A stretch of DNA of 64,000 nucleotides from Candidatus Levilactobacillus faecigallinarum. GTDB lineage: Bacteria; Bacillota; Bacilli; Lactobacillales; Lactobacillaceae. A program made the translations under genes and the position numbers. Position 1 is the first letter of the stretch. Each line of letters begins with the position of its first letter. Under the pieces are notes generated by a model, which saw nothing but the letters and a program-made list of their open reading frames with translations, was not told the origin of the DNA and searched no databases. The stretch spans positions 1-64,000 of the forward strand of contig DXGJ01000009.1 in NCBI GenBank assembly GCA_019113985.1, in the 5' to 3' direction. Of the stretch, positions 25,278 to 33,544 are shown piece after piece.

Positions 25278-25433
25278 GGCAGGCTGACGTCGCTCGGGCA
25301 CGTGTTCGCCGTGGACGCGACTTTGAGCCTTACAAGAAGCGTAAGTCTCAAAGCTCGGTCTTATGCTAAGCCGGCCAAAAACGCCGACTAAGCATAACTT
25401 CACGGCTGGGCACCCGTTCGACGCCAGCCTGCC
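25278..25433. repeat. Imperfect palindromic intergenic element (~155 bp)
   Basis: The outer arms, GGCAGGCTGACGTCG (25278-25292) and CGACGCCAGCCTGCC (25419-25433), pair at 14 of 15 positions. Inside are two further hairpins: TTTGAG-CTTAC/GTAAG-CTCAAA around 25321-25350 and TTATGCT/AGCATAA around 25363-25398. This nested cruciform-like design is typical of miniature intergenic repeats of lactobacilli. A 119-codon frame on the minus strand is a by-product. Confidence 0.65.
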
Positions 25434-25539
25434 GGCAACGGTCGACCACTGATGCAACGTTGTAATAAAATTCTTAGTTGTTTATTGGGTTGTCATCTAG
25501 AGGCTACAATAAACAAGTGAGTTGGAAGTCACCGATGGA

Positions 25540-25700
25540 CCTTCTAAGTGTGTGTGCATAACACACGCGTTAAAAAACGGTTATACGGGTGCCGACCTTC
25601 CTAGACGGGGAGTGAAACCCAGCCGGGTGCGTGAGACCACCCGGTTGCAATGCCCGTGAAGTCTGTGCGTTGGAGTTAAACGCATTGAAAGCTAGGGAAT
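25540..25700 (+). promoter_or_regulatory. Structured leader RNA of the purine permease gene, class unknown
   Basis: ACGGG-TGC (25585-25592) pairs with GCA..CCCGT (25647-25657), closing a junction with two inner hairpins: GGG..CCC (25608-25620) and CCGGGTG/CACCCGG (25623-25644). Flanking hairpins are GTGTGT/ACACAC (25550-25566) and TGCGTT/AACGCA (25666-25684), the last close to the start codon. A three-way junction before a purine permease suggests a ligand-sensing RNA, but the purine riboswitch core is not present. Confidence 0.5.
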
Positions 25701-25703
25701 TTT

Positions 25704-27038
25704 ATGGAAAAGCAACCAACTCAGATGGAAGAAATCAAAACATCGGAAGACTTAGCCAATGACATGCCGTTACGGGAAGTCTGGCATCATAAAGATATCG
25801 TTCGCAACGAAATAATCGCGGGCGTGACGGGTTTCTTCGCCATCTCCTACATTATTATTGTGAATCCGGTTATCTTAAAGGATGCCGGGATTCCCGCAGA
25901 CCTAAGCGTCTTCGCCACCATCCTCTCGTCCGTGGTCGGGTGCCTGATTATGGCCTTTTGGTCCAACGCACCCATCATTTTGACGCCGGGAATGGGGGTC
26001 AACGCCTTCTTCACCTACACCATTGTCGTGAACATGGGCTTGGATTGGCGTGAAGCGTTAGGGATTGCGGCGGTCGCCAGCTTTGTCTACATGGTGATTG
26101 CTTTCACCAAGGTCTCCACGATTCTCTCCGAGGCGATTCCTGAATCGCTGAAGAGCGGGATTACGGCGGGGATTGGGCTCTTCCTGGTCGAAATCGGCCT
26201 GGAGAAAGCGGGCCTGATTGTTGCTGGTAAATCGTCGCTGATCGTGTTGGGCGATTTAACCAAACCAACGCCATTACTCGCGTTGTTTGGTCTGGTCTTG
26301 AGCTTGATTCTGTATCTGCGCAAGATTAAAGGAAACTTCTTCATCGGCATCGTGGCCACCAGTCTAATTGCGTTCTTCTTGGGCGTTAAGGACAGTGGCA
26401 CACCCGATGTGAACCTGGCACGGCTGGGCCAGTACCACAAAATCGTGTTCCAAAACGACTTTTCGCACTGGGCCACTACGCCGTTCATCCTAGCAGCCTT
26501 CTCAATGACCATGATTCTGGTCTTCGAGTCGATGGGGCTGCTCCAGGGGTTGCTGCCGAACAAGAAGAAGTTCAAGAAGACCTTTGAGGGTAGCGCGGTG
26601 ACCACGTTTATCTCCGGGTTTATGGGCACCAGTCCTACGGTTGCCGCGGCCGAGAGTGCCTCGGGAATCGAGAGTGGTGGTCGGACCGGTTTGATGGCGT
26701 TAACTGCCGCCGTACTGTTCGCCCTGTCGCTGATTTTTGTCCCACTGTTGGCCTACGTGCCATCCGCAGCGATTGCACCCGTCATCATTATCACGGGTGC
26801 CTTGATGATGGCCGCCATTGATGGTATCAAAATGACGGACTTCTCCGAATGGTTTCCTGCGTTTTTAATCATCGTGCTGATTCCATTCACCAATAGTATT
26901 TCAACTGGGCTTGCGTTCGGATTCGTGGCGTACCCAGTCATGAAGCTTGCGTTAGGGCGAGGAAAAGAACTGACTTGGCCAGTTTACCTGCTCGGCGTAT
27001 TGTTCCTACTCGACTTGATCTTTAGTGCCCTGTTGTAG
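25704..27038 (+). CDS. Guanine/hypoxanthine permease, AzgA/PbuG type (NCS2)
   Basis: The 444-residue membrane protein has 12-14 predicted spans and the AzgA-like motifs NEIIAGVTGFFAISYIIIVNP, LTPGMGVNAFFTYTIV, ESLKSGITAGIGLFLVEIGLEKAG and GTSPTVAAAESASGIESGGRTG. These proteins import hypoxanthine, guanine or adenine by proton symport. The final C-terminal residues are typical for length. It is preceded by a structured leader RNA and followed by a nucleoside hydrolase that would supply nucleobases, consistent with purine salvage. Confidence 0.9.
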   Translation: MEKQPTQMEEIKTSEDLANDMPLREVWHHKDIVRNEIIAGVTGFFAISYIIIVNPVILKDAGIPADLSVFATILSSVVGCLIMAFWSNAPIILTPGMGVNAFFTYTIVVNMGLDWREALGIAAVASFVYMVIAFTKVSTILSEAIPESLKSGITAGIGLFLVEIGLEKAGLIVAGKSSLIVLGDLTKPTPLLALFGLVLSLILYLRKIKGNFFIGIVATSLIAFFLGVKDSGTPDVNLARLGQYHKIVFQNDFSHWATTPFILAAFSMTMILVFESMGLLQGLLPNKKKFKKTFEGSAVTTFISGFMGTSPTVAAAESASGIESGGRTGLMALTAAVLFALSLIFVPLLAYVPSAAIAPVIIITGALMMAAIDGIKMTDFSEWFPAFLIIVLIPFTNSISTGLAFGFVAYPVMKLALGRGKELTWPVYLLGVLFLLDLIFSALL

Positions 27039-27062
27039 TAGGGACTTGCTTTTAGGTTTTAT

Positions 27063-27076
27063 CGTAAGCGGTTACG
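27063..27076 (+). promoter_or_regulatory. cre-like site before the nucleoside hydrolase gene
   Basis: CGTAAGCGGTTACG fits the CcpA cre consensus at 11 of 14 positions and is nearly palindromic. It lies between the permease stop and the hydrolase SD. Confidence 0.4.
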
Positions 27077-27116
27077 AATAATTCTGATTTTTAATATACT
27101 TTAGGAGGAACTTACA

Positions 27117-28031
27117 ATGACAATTAAAATTTTGATGGACACCGACCCTGGGATTGACGATGCAGCTGCTTTGACCATGGCGATTAACGACCCAAAGATC
27201 GACTTGAAGTTGGTCACCACGGTTGCTGGTAACGTGACGGTCGACAAGACCACTAAGAACGCTTTGAAGATTATGCGTTTCTTTAACACCGACATTCCGG
27301 TTGCTGCTGGTGCCGAACAACCTCTGTTCAAGGACTTTGAAGATGCTGCACGGATCCACGGTGAATCTGGAATGCCTGGTTACGATTTCCCAACCGACTT
27401 ACCAAAGCCCTTAAACAAGACGGCCGTGGAAGCCTTACATGACGAAATCATGGCTAGCACCGACCCAATCACCCTGGTCCCAACGGGTTCTTACACCAAC
27501 ATCGCCTTACTCTTCTCGGAATACCCAGAAGTTAAGAGCCACATCGACCGGATCGTGGCCATGGGTGGTGCCTTGGGCTTAGGGAACATGACAAGTGCCG
27601 CTGAATTTAACGTCTTCACCGACCCAGATGCTGCCGCTATCGTGTACAAGTCTGGTATTCCAATCGTCATGGTTGGTCTGGATATCACCATGAAGGCGCT
27701 GCTGACCAACGAAAACATCGACAAGTTACAACACTTGAACGAAGCTGGTCAGATGTTGCATGACATCATCATCAACGATGGCGACCACAACGACCAAGGT
27801 AGTGCGATGCACGATGTGAACACCATCTTCTACCTGCTCCACCCAGAAGCCATCAAGACCCAAGATATGTGGGTTGACGTGGTTACAGATGGCCCAGCCA
27901 TCGGTGAAACGGTCGGCGATATCCGTGGGGCTTACCACAACGGCAAGACCAACGCTAAGGTGTCTGTCGACATCGACGCCCAAGCCTTCAACGACTGGTT
28001 CATGGAAGAAGTTAAGAATATTAAGATGTAG
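27117..28031 (+). CDS. Inosine-uridine type nucleoside hydrolase
   Basis: The 304-residue cytoplasmic enzyme begins KILMDTDPGIDDAAAL, the Asp-rich calcium site of nucleoside hydrolases, and retains further family motifs: VAAGAEQPL, ITLVPTGSYTNIALL (the TGPLTN equivalent), MGGALGLGN and EFNVFTDPDAA. It splits ribonucleosides into base and ribose. Length matches RihA/B/C. SD: AGGAGG nine bases upstream. It follows the purine permease by 78 bases with no terminator, so may be co-transcribed. Confidence 0.93.
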   Translation: MTIKILMDTDPGIDDAAALTMAINDPKIDLKLVTTVAGNVTVDKTTKNALKIMRFFNTDIPVAAGAEQPLFKDFEDAARIHGESGMPGYDFPTDLPKPLNKTAVEALHDEIMASTDPITLVPTGSYTNIALLFSEYPEVKSHIDRIVAMGGALGLGNMTSAAEFNVFTDPDAAAIVYKSGIPIVMVGLDITMKALLTNENIDKLQHLNEAGQMLHDIIINDGDHNDQGSAMHDVNTIFYLLHPEAIKTQDMWVDVVTDGPAIGETVGDIRGAYHNGKTNAKVSVDIDAQAFNDWFMEEVKNIKM

Positions 28032-28074
28032 TTTAAAGAGTGATGACGTGGGCGCTTAGTCGACGAGCATTAAC

Positions 28075-28117
28075 GTCATAAGCTGGCTAATCCTGAACTT
28101 GGATTAGGTAGCTTATG
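28075..28117 (+). other. Long perfect hairpin after the nucleoside hydrolase
   Basis: CATAAGCT..CTAATCC pairs with GGATTAG..AGCTTATG through a 7-base loop. No T-run follows. It resembles the terminator at 28181-28222 in loop-closing sequence (AATCC/GGATT). Confidence 0.6.
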
Positions 28118-28180
28118 GGGTTAAGCGGAATCGACTGCCCGCAGAATCACGTTTCGGCACGGTTGCCGCCAAGTAACGTC

Positions 28181-28222
28181 AAAGGGCTTTCAATCCTGGT
28201 TTTGGATTGGGAGCCTTTTGTG
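28181..28222 (+). terminator. Terminator after the nucleoside hydrolase
   Basis: AAAGGGCT..CAATCC pairs with GGATTG..AGCCTTTT, ending in TTTTG. Confidence 0.65.
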
Positions 28223-28316
28223 CGTGTCCCAATCTTTACACAACCAACACACGTTCGATACGGTAACGCGACATGGGGGTGCTACTCTATGGGTAATCGG
28301 GGAGGAGTGGGTCAAA

Positions 28317-28406
28317 ATGTCCGTCATGCAAACTGATACGTTGATTTTGCTGATCTTGTCCTGGTTACCCATGCTCTGGTTCTATAAGCCAGAACACCAC
28401 AAATGA
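28317..28406 (+). CDS. 29-residue hydrophobic membrane peptide
   Basis: The frame reads MSVMQTDTLILLILSWLPML followed by a short polar tail. One membrane span is evident. GGGGAGGAG lies just upstream at suitable spacing, and terminators lie on both sides (28181-28222 and 28418-28461), so it forms a separate unit. Such peptides may be regulators of membrane complexes or type I toxins; no antitoxin RNA is obvious. Confidence 0.5.
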   Translation: MSVMQTDTLILLILSWLPMLWFYKPEHHK

Positions 28407-28417
28407 TGCTACTTTCT

Positions 28418-28461
28418 AATCGTACCGTTGCTTCCGGTGAGGAGCAGCGGTACGATTTTTT
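28418..28461 (+). terminator. Terminator of the 29-residue peptide gene
   Basis: TCGTACCGTTGCT pairs with AGCAGCGGTACGA (one G-T pair), followed by six T residues. Confidence 0.88.
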
Positions 28462-28871
28462 GATTTTTGAGCGGTCGAACGGTTCGTCATCTTAGTCAGT
28501 TATTTGGTGGATGACGTGGCCTATTCGTGGTCATTTACACCAATCGACGGGGTCAATAATTGTTTGAGTACCAGCATTCTCCACACCGGGAAAAGAATGG
28601 AAATCTGGGACTTGCATGGCTCGGAAATCCTGGGTATTCTGGTGGTAGGTAATTCTTGAAGAACACGCTAAGTTGGTCGGCCGGTGGCGTATCCAACCAT
28701 CAGCCGACCGATACGGCTCTGAGAACGCCGGTTTTAACGTTAAAGATAAGTTTACCTGCGGCTTTGGTTAAGCCACGGGTCAATCATCATGCCGAGGCGA
28801 CCGTCGCCAGCTGTGCGTCGTAACAACGCAATCGGCTGATTGGCGGTATTTTCGGTAAGAGAGGAATCACT
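28462..28871. other. 410-base stretch with several hairpins before a small peptide
   Basis: Local stems visible: GGTCGGC/GCCGACC (about 28678-28713), GGCTT/AAGCC (about 28764-28778), GGCGA/TCGCC (about 28797-28810) and CAATC/GATTG (about 28829-28842). They precede the 33-residue peptide gene and may form its leader. No larger gene is seen. Confidence 0.45.
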
Positions 28872-28973
28872 ATGCGTAAGTTGACGGACCGCCAACAAAT
28901 TATTTTGTTATTAACCCTGGTAACCATCATCGGATTGGGGTGGCTACTGGTTGTCCTCGTGTTCTACCCCTAA
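28872..28973 (+). CDS. 33-residue single-span membrane peptide
   Basis: The frame MRKLTDRQQIILLLTLVTII continues through GLGWLLVVLVFYP to a stop. A basic N-terminus followed by one long hydrophobic stretch suggests N-in insertion. AGAGGA precedes the ATG at good spacing. There is a hairpin-rich leader upstream. Function unknown. Confidence 0.5.
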   Translation: MRKLTDRQQIILLLTLVTIIGLGWLLVVLVFYP

Positions 28974-29205
28974 AGGTGGGGTGAGCCATCGCGCCTGGAA
29001 ACTAATCCGATCAGTGGGTGAGGCAAGTTACGAGTTCTTTTGCTGATTTTTGTGGAAACTTTACACGATGTTGACATAGACCATACAAATAATTTACACA
29101 ATTCCGCTATGCTTGGAGGTAGCTTCACCGATAGGTCAGCTGAACGGTCGTTCGGGGGAAACACGACGACCGTTATCTTTCTTCGATGGGGGGACCAGGC
29201 GATTC

Positions 29206-30048
29206 ATGAACAAGTTTACAGTGATTCAACTATCTGATATTCAGCTGCAACCCTTACCTAGTGGGGCCGAACCACCGATTCCACCACAGTTGCAGGCCAT
29301 TTTTGATGACGTGTTGGCCCATCAGCTCTCACCGGACCTCGTGGTCATCAGTGGCGATCTTTTTCAAAACGGCCGGCCGGAAGATTATCGGTGGCTCCGG
29401 GCCTACCTACACCAACAAGAACAGCGCCTCCAAGCGCCCATTCGGGTCATCCTGGGGGATGCGGATAATCGTGAGGCCTTTAATGTCGGCTTTCTAGAGC
29501 ACGAGGCCGCTTATTATGCGTATAAACAGATTTATCAGAACATGGATTTTTATTTCTTGGATACCAAGTGGCGCACCCGACGCACCGCCGGGTGGTTGGA
29601 GCGTGAACAACTGGACTGGCTTAACAAGAACCTTCACTTGGCGCCACGGCGGCGGGCCTTTCTTTTCCTGCACCATCCGCTCGACGCGCCAGCCTTGCGA
29701 GAGATGCGCTATACGCTCCTGCAGAACAATCACGAGTTGTTAGCGATTCTCCACGGTCATAACATTGGCGGCATCTTTGCCGGGCACCTCAACTTTGCGG
29801 CCAATTACCTGGTCGATAATACACTACCGGTGACGGTTGCCGGCGGGGCCAGCGTTTACGTCGATTGTCAGGATTCGCATCAGCACGAGGTGCATGCCGC
29901 GACCAGCTATAACGTCATCACGATTCAGCGCGGTGTGGCCAGCGTGACCACCCGCCTGCTGAGCTTTGACCCGCAGGTTCTGACCACAATAGCGGTCGGC
30001 AACACCGGATTTGCCAAGCACCGTCCCAGGCTTATCCGCGAACGGTGA
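29206..30048 (+). CDS. Calcineurin-like metallophosphoesterase with altered metal motifs
   Basis: The 280-residue protein has the fold pattern of class III phosphodiesterases (CpdA/GpdQ type): VIQLSDIQL, VVISGDLFQNG, then the GNHD-equivalent, FLFLHHP, and ILHGH..FAGHLN. Several ligands deviate: D-x-H reads D11-I-Q13, GNHD reads GDADN (84-88), and GHxH ends in N196. D51, H156/H157 and H194 remain. Activity is therefore doubtful or metal use is different. The ATG at 29206 is preceded by a GGGGGGA stretch; an upstream extension to 29113 lacks an SD. Transcribed alone, with a terminator at 30105-30143. Confidence 0.82.
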   Translation: MNKFTVIQLSDIQLQPLPSGAEPPIPPQLQAIFDDVLAHQLSPDLVVISGDLFQNGRPEDYRWLRAYLHQQEQRLQAPIRVILGDADNREAFNVGFLEHEAAYYAYKQIYQNMDFYFLDTKWRTRRTAGWLEREQLDWLNKNLHLAPRRRAFLFLHHPLDAPALREMRYTLLQNNHELLAILHGHNIGGIFAGHLNFAANYLVDNTLPVTVAGGASVYVDCQDSHQHEVHAATSYNVITIQRGVASVTTRLLSFDPQVLTTIAVGNTGFAKHRPRLIRER

Positions 30049-30104
30049 TTGGGTCGAGCGGCAGCGCCGAGTAGCGTCATCATAGGACGGCATTTCAAGA
30101 AAAC

Positions 30105-30143
30105 AGTAAAACTACGGTCGGGAATCTGCCGACCGTAGTTTTT
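30105..30143 (+). terminator. Terminator of the phosphoesterase gene
   Basis: AACTACGGTCGG pairs perfectly with CCGACCGTAGTT, followed by a T-run. Confidence 0.9.
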
Positions 30144-30157
30144 TCGTGGTCAAGGCG

Positions 30158-30186
30158 TTTCATGTGTCCCTAGTTTTCGGTATAAT
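30158..30186 (+). promoter_or_regulatory. Promoter of the rsmG-noc-par gene group
   Basis: TTTCAT (30158-30163), a 17-bp spacer and TATAAT (30181-30186), about 100 bases upstream of the rsmG start. Confidence 0.6.
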
Positions 30187-30258
30187 AGGAAACGATGTCA
30201 ACGCGGACCGCCAGACCGGTTGCGTTTCGACCATAAGTACGGTAAAGTATAACCAAAC

Positions 30259-30278
30259 GTGAAACATTTGTGTTTCAC
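30259..30278 (+). promoter_or_regulatory. Everted parS-like inverted repeat abutting the rsmG SD
   Basis: GTGAAACA-TTTG-TGTTTCAC is a perfect inverted repeat made of the two parS half sites (TGTTTCAC and GTGAAACA) in swapped order. In RNA it forms an 8-bp hairpin directly before AAGGAGG. Confidence 0.55.
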
Positions 30279-30290
30279 AAGGAGGATAAC

Positions 30291-31019
30291 ATGAATCCAG
30301 AAGCCTTTCGGACCGCATTGGCTGCCCAGGGCATCGACTTAACGCCGACCCAGGAACAGCAATTTGCGACGTACTATCAATTCTTGGTAGCGACCAACGA
30401 GCACGTAAATCTAACGACCATTACGGACGAAGCCGAAGTCTACCTTAAGCATTTTTATGACTCGCTGACGCCGGCGTTTTATTTACCAGCACTCCGGGAC
30501 CAACCGCTGACGTTGTGTGACGTCGGCGCCGGGGCCGGCTTCCCGTCGTTACCATTGAAGATCGTTTTCCCACAGCTTCAGGTGACCATCGTTGATTCGC
30601 TGAATAAGCGAATTACGTTCCTAAACGAGTTGGCCGCTAAGCTGAACCTGTCCGGTGTGGCCTTTCATCACGCTCGGGCCGAGGAATTCGGCGGCAAGCG
30701 AGCACCTGGTCGGGAAGCCTACGACCTGGTCACGGCGCGGGCCGTTGCCCGGATGTCCGTGCTCAGCGAACTTTGCCTGCCGTTGACCAAGGTGGGTGGC
30801 CAGTTCGTGGCACTTAAGGCGTCCAAGACGGCCGACGAGTTGGCTGTGAGCCACAAGGCCATTGCCACGTTAGGTGGGAAGCTGAGTGCCGACCACGCCT
30901 TTGAGCTGCCGGTCTCGAACGACCCACGGCACATCGTGGTCATCGACAAGCTCAAGCACACGCCGAAGCGTTACCCACGCAAAGCCGGCACCCCTAATCG
31001 GGAACCGTTAGAAGATTAA
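30291..31019 (+). CDS. rsmG: 16S rRNA m7G527 methyltransferase
   Basis: The 242-residue enzyme (GidB) methylates N7 of G527 of 16S rRNA using SAM. Visible motifs are FYDSLTP near residue 53, the SAM loop [23 protein letters not shown] and VTARAVA. The start at 30291 follows AGGAGG (30279-30284); a frame to 30270 would overlap the hairpin. Its position directly before noc, parA and parB is the conserved origin-proximal order in Firmicutes. Confidence 0.96.
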   Translation: MNPEAFRTALAAQGIDLTPTQEQQFATYYQFLVATNEHVNLTTITDEAEVYLKHFYDSLTPAFYLPALRDQPLTLCDVGAGAGFPSLPLKIVFPQLQVTIVDSLNKRITFLNELAAKLNLSGVAFHHARAEEFGGKRAPGREAYDLVTARAVARMSVLSELCLPLTKVGGQFVALKASKTADELAVSHKAIATLGGKLSADHAFELPVSNDPRHIVVIDKLKHTPKRYPRKAGTPNREPLED

Positions 31020-31039
31020 TGGGATGGAGGTAAGTCATT

Positions 31040-31873
31040 TTGCCATTTTCATTATTTGGAAATAATCGGGATAAGGCGGCACGGCCAGCCCATCCCGTGA
31101 AACAAAACGTGGTGATGATTCCGGTCGCCCAGATCATTCCGAACCGGTTCCAACCGCGGCAACGGTTCGACGCCACGGCCATCACGCAATTGGCCCAGAC
31201 GATTGATGAGCACGGGTTGTTACAACCCATCGTGCTTCGTCAATACGAACCGGACCATTACGAGATTATCGCCGGCGAACGCCGTTTTCGCGCCATCTCG
31301 TCGCTAAAGTGGACCGAGGTCCCCGCCATCATCGAAGATTTCAACGATGACGAGACCGCCTCGATGGCACTGATTGAGAACCTGCAACGCGAGGAACTTA
31401 CGGCCGTCGAAGAGGCCACGGCCTACCAACAGCTGATGGCGTTGAACCACCTGACCCAGTCACAATTGGCGCAGGGCATCGGTAAAAGCCAGGGTTTCGT
31501 CGCCAATAAATTGCGACTCCTGAAGCTGACCAAGCCGGTCCGCGACGCCATTTTGAACCGGCAGATCACCGAGCGGCACGGCCGGGCGCTGCTCAAGTTA
31601 GCGGATGCCCAACAGGCCACCATTTTGCATCAGGTGATTGACCGCCAGCTGACAGTCAAGGAGACGGAAGCGTTGATCGAAGCGCAGACGCCGCAGCCTA
31701 AGCGCCGCCGTAAGGTGACCAAGCAGGGCGTTAATGGCGACACCCGTGTGGCGGTCAACACGATTCGCCAGTCGGTCAAGATGGTGACCGACGCGGGCCT
31801 GCCGCTCACGACTAAGGAAGAAGAAACGGCCGACCATTACCGCATCATCATTGACATTCCAAAAGAAAGCTAG
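31040..31873 (+). CDS. noc: Nucleoid occlusion protein Noc (ParB family)
   Basis: The 277-residue protein begins MPFSLFGNN, which fits the membrane-binding amphipathic N-terminus of Noc. A ParB N-domain follows, with the CTP-binding motif ENLQREE and GERRFRA, then a helix-turn-helix region (LTQSQLAQGIGKSQGFVANKLRLL) and a C-terminal dimer domain. Noc binds its own sites and keeps the division septum away from the nucleoid. Start TTG 31040 is nine bases after GGAGG. It is a paralogue of ParB at 32645. Confidence 0.94.
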   Translation: MPFSLFGNNRDKAARPAHPVKQNVVMIPVAQIIPNRFQPRQRFDATAITQLAQTIDEHGLLQPIVLRQYEPDHYEIIAGERRFRAISSLKWTEVPAIIEDFNDDETASMALIENLQREELTAVEEATAYQQLMALNHLTQSQLAQGIGKSQGFVANKLRLLKLTKPVRDAILNRQITERHGRALLKLADAQQATILHQVIDRQLTVKETEALIEAQTPQPKRRRKVTKQGVNGDTRVAVNTIRQSVKMVTDAGLPLTTKEEETADHYRIIIDIPKES

Positions 31874-31887
31874 AGGTGGAACGAAGT

Positions 31888-32655
31888 ATGGGCTATATCA
31901 TCGCATTAGCCAATCAAAAAGGGGGCGTCGGGAAGACGACCACTGGTGTGAACTTGGGTGCCGCATTAGCGTCGGCCGGTAAGCAAGTCTTACTGGTCGA
32001 TACGGATGCCCAGGGGAACGCGACCAGTGGCGTTGGCGTTCAAAAGGCTACGATTCAGCAAGAGATTTATGACGTTCTGGTGAACGAAATTCCCATTCAA
32101 GATGCCGTGATTCACACGCAACACCCTGGATTGGACATCGTTCCCGCCACGATTCAGCTTTCTGGTGCCGAAATCGAACTGACGCCCATGATGGCGCGGG
32201 AGACCCGCCTGAAGGCCGCCTTAGACGACGTTCGTGACCAGTACGATTACATCCTGATCGACTGCCCACCATCGTTAGGGTTACTGACCATCAACGCGTT
32301 CACTGCGGCGGATTCGATTCTGATTCCGGTCCAGAGTGAATACTATGCGTTGGAAGGGCTGACCCAGTTGTTGAACACGGTCAAGCTGGTCCAGAAGCAT
32401 TTTAACCGCGACCTCAAAATCGAAGGCGTGCTGTTGACGCTTTACGATGCCCGGACTAACCTGGGTAAGCAGGTCAACGAAGAAGTTAAGAAGTATTTCC
32501 AAAACAAGGTCTACGCCACGATTATTCCGCGCAACGTCCAGTTAGCGGAGGCGCCAAGTCACGGGATGCCAATTATTGATTACGCACCGAAATCGAAGGG
32601 TGCGGAGGTCTACACTGAACTCGCAAAGGAAGTGCTAGCTGCCCATGGCAAGTAA
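31888..32655 (+). CDS. parA: Chromosome-partitioning ATPase ParA (Soj)
   Basis: The 255-residue Walker-type ATPase has the deviant Walker A KGGVGKTT (residues about 11-18), switch DTDAQGN and Walker B DYILIDCPPSLG. It acts with ParB in origin segregation and replication control. ATG 31888 is chosen because GAGGTGG sits eight bases before it; a GTG at 31876 lies inside that SD. The last 11 bases overlap parB, indicating translational coupling. Confidence 0.96.
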   Translation: MGYIIALANQKGGVGKTTTGVNLGAALASAGKQVLLVDTDAQGNATSGVGVQKATIQQEIYDVLVNEIPIQDAVIHTQHPGLDIVPATIQLSGAEIELTPMMARETRLKAALDDVRDQYDYILIDCPPSLGLLTINAFTAADSILIPVQSEYYALEGLTQLLNTVKLVQKHFNRDLKIEGVLLTLYDARTNLGKQVNEEVKKYFQNKVYATIIPRNVQLAEAPSHGMPIIDYAPKSKGAEVYTELAKEVLAAHGK

Positions 32656-33529
32656 GAAAGAGAAAAGTTTAGGGCGCGGGATCGACGCGTTGTTCGCTGA
32701 AAATGGCGTGGATACCGGTGAAGAGACCGTGGTCGACCTGACCCTGGCCGACATTCGCCCCAACCCGTACCAGCCCCGTCAGAAGTTTGACCAGAAGGGC
32801 CTGGCCGACCTGGCCGCGTCCATCAAGAAGACCGGCGTGTTCCAGCCCATCATCGTGCGGCAACCCGACAAGCAGTTGGACCGTTACGAAATCCTCGCGG
32901 GCGAGCGGCGGTACCGGGCCTCTAAGCTGGCCGGTAAGACCACCATTCCGGGCATCATCCGAGATATCAGTGAAGAGCAGATGATGGAGATCGCCGTGTT
33001 GGAAAACCTGCAACGCGAGGACCTGACGCCCCTGGAAGAGGCCGAAGCCTACGATACCCTGATGACCAAGCTGACCTTGACGCAGGCCCAGGTCTCCGAA
33101 CGACTGGGCAAGAGTCGGCCGTATATCGCCAACTACCTGCGTCTACTCGGTTTGCCTAAGCTGGTCAAGGACATGCTGCAGCACAACCAGTTGTCGATGG
33201 GGCAGGCCCGGACCCTGTTGTCCTTGAAGGATAAGACCAAGTTGGTGGCCCTGGCCAAGCGCGCGACGTCCGAGGGGATGACCGTGCGGGCCTTGGAGGC
33301 CGAGGTCGGCAAGCTGAACGGCGCGGCCAAGAAGCAAGCCAAGAAGCCGGCGAAGAAGAAGTCGCCGTTCTTGCGGTCGACGGAGAACCAGCTCCAGGAA
33401 CACTTTGGCACGCAGGTCTCCATCAACGAAAGCAACGCGGAGGACCATCAGGGCCGCATCGAGATCGAGTACCTCTCGAACGACGACCTGAACCGCATTT
33501 TGAAGATGTTAGACATTCAAGCGGATTAA
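32645..33529 (+). CDS. parB: Chromosome-partitioning protein ParB (Spo0J)
   Basis: The 294-residue protein starts with the ParA-stimulating basic peptide (KEKSLGRGIDALF), then the CTPase domain with ILAGERRYRA and ENLQRED, a central helix-turn-helix (LTQAQVSERLGKSRPYIANYLRLL), a Lys/Ala-rich linker and a C-terminal dimerisation domain. It loads on parS as a sliding clamp. No canonical parS was found in the window; see the repeat at 30259. It overlaps parA by 11 bases. Confidence 0.96.
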   Translation: MASKKEKSLGRGIDALFAENGVDTGEETVVDLTLADIRPNPYQPRQKFDQKGLADLAASIKKTGVFQPIIVRQPDKQLDRYEILAGERRYRASKLAGKTTIPGIIRDISEEQMMEIAVLENLQREDLTPLEEAEAYDTLMTKLTLTQAQVSERLGKSRPYIANYLRLLGLPKLVKDMLQHNQLSMGQARTLLSLKDKTKLVALAKRATSEGMTVRALEAEVGKLNGAAKKQAKKPAKKKSPFLRSTENQLQEHFGTQVSINESNAEDHQGRIEIEYLSNDDLNRILKMLDIQAD

Positions 33530-33544
33530 CTGAGGAGGATGACC

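Noticed and set aside
25098-25457. 119-codon frame on the minus strand
   Set aside because: It runs through the nupC 3' end and a palindromic repeat and has no SD.
25540-25700. Classic purine (xpt-pbuX) riboswitch before the purine permease
   Set aside because: Conserved J1/2, J2/3 and J3/1 residues are not found; only a general three-way junction is visible.
26087-26629. 180-codon frame antisense to the purine permease
   Set aside because: Shadow of a conserved membrane protein gene.
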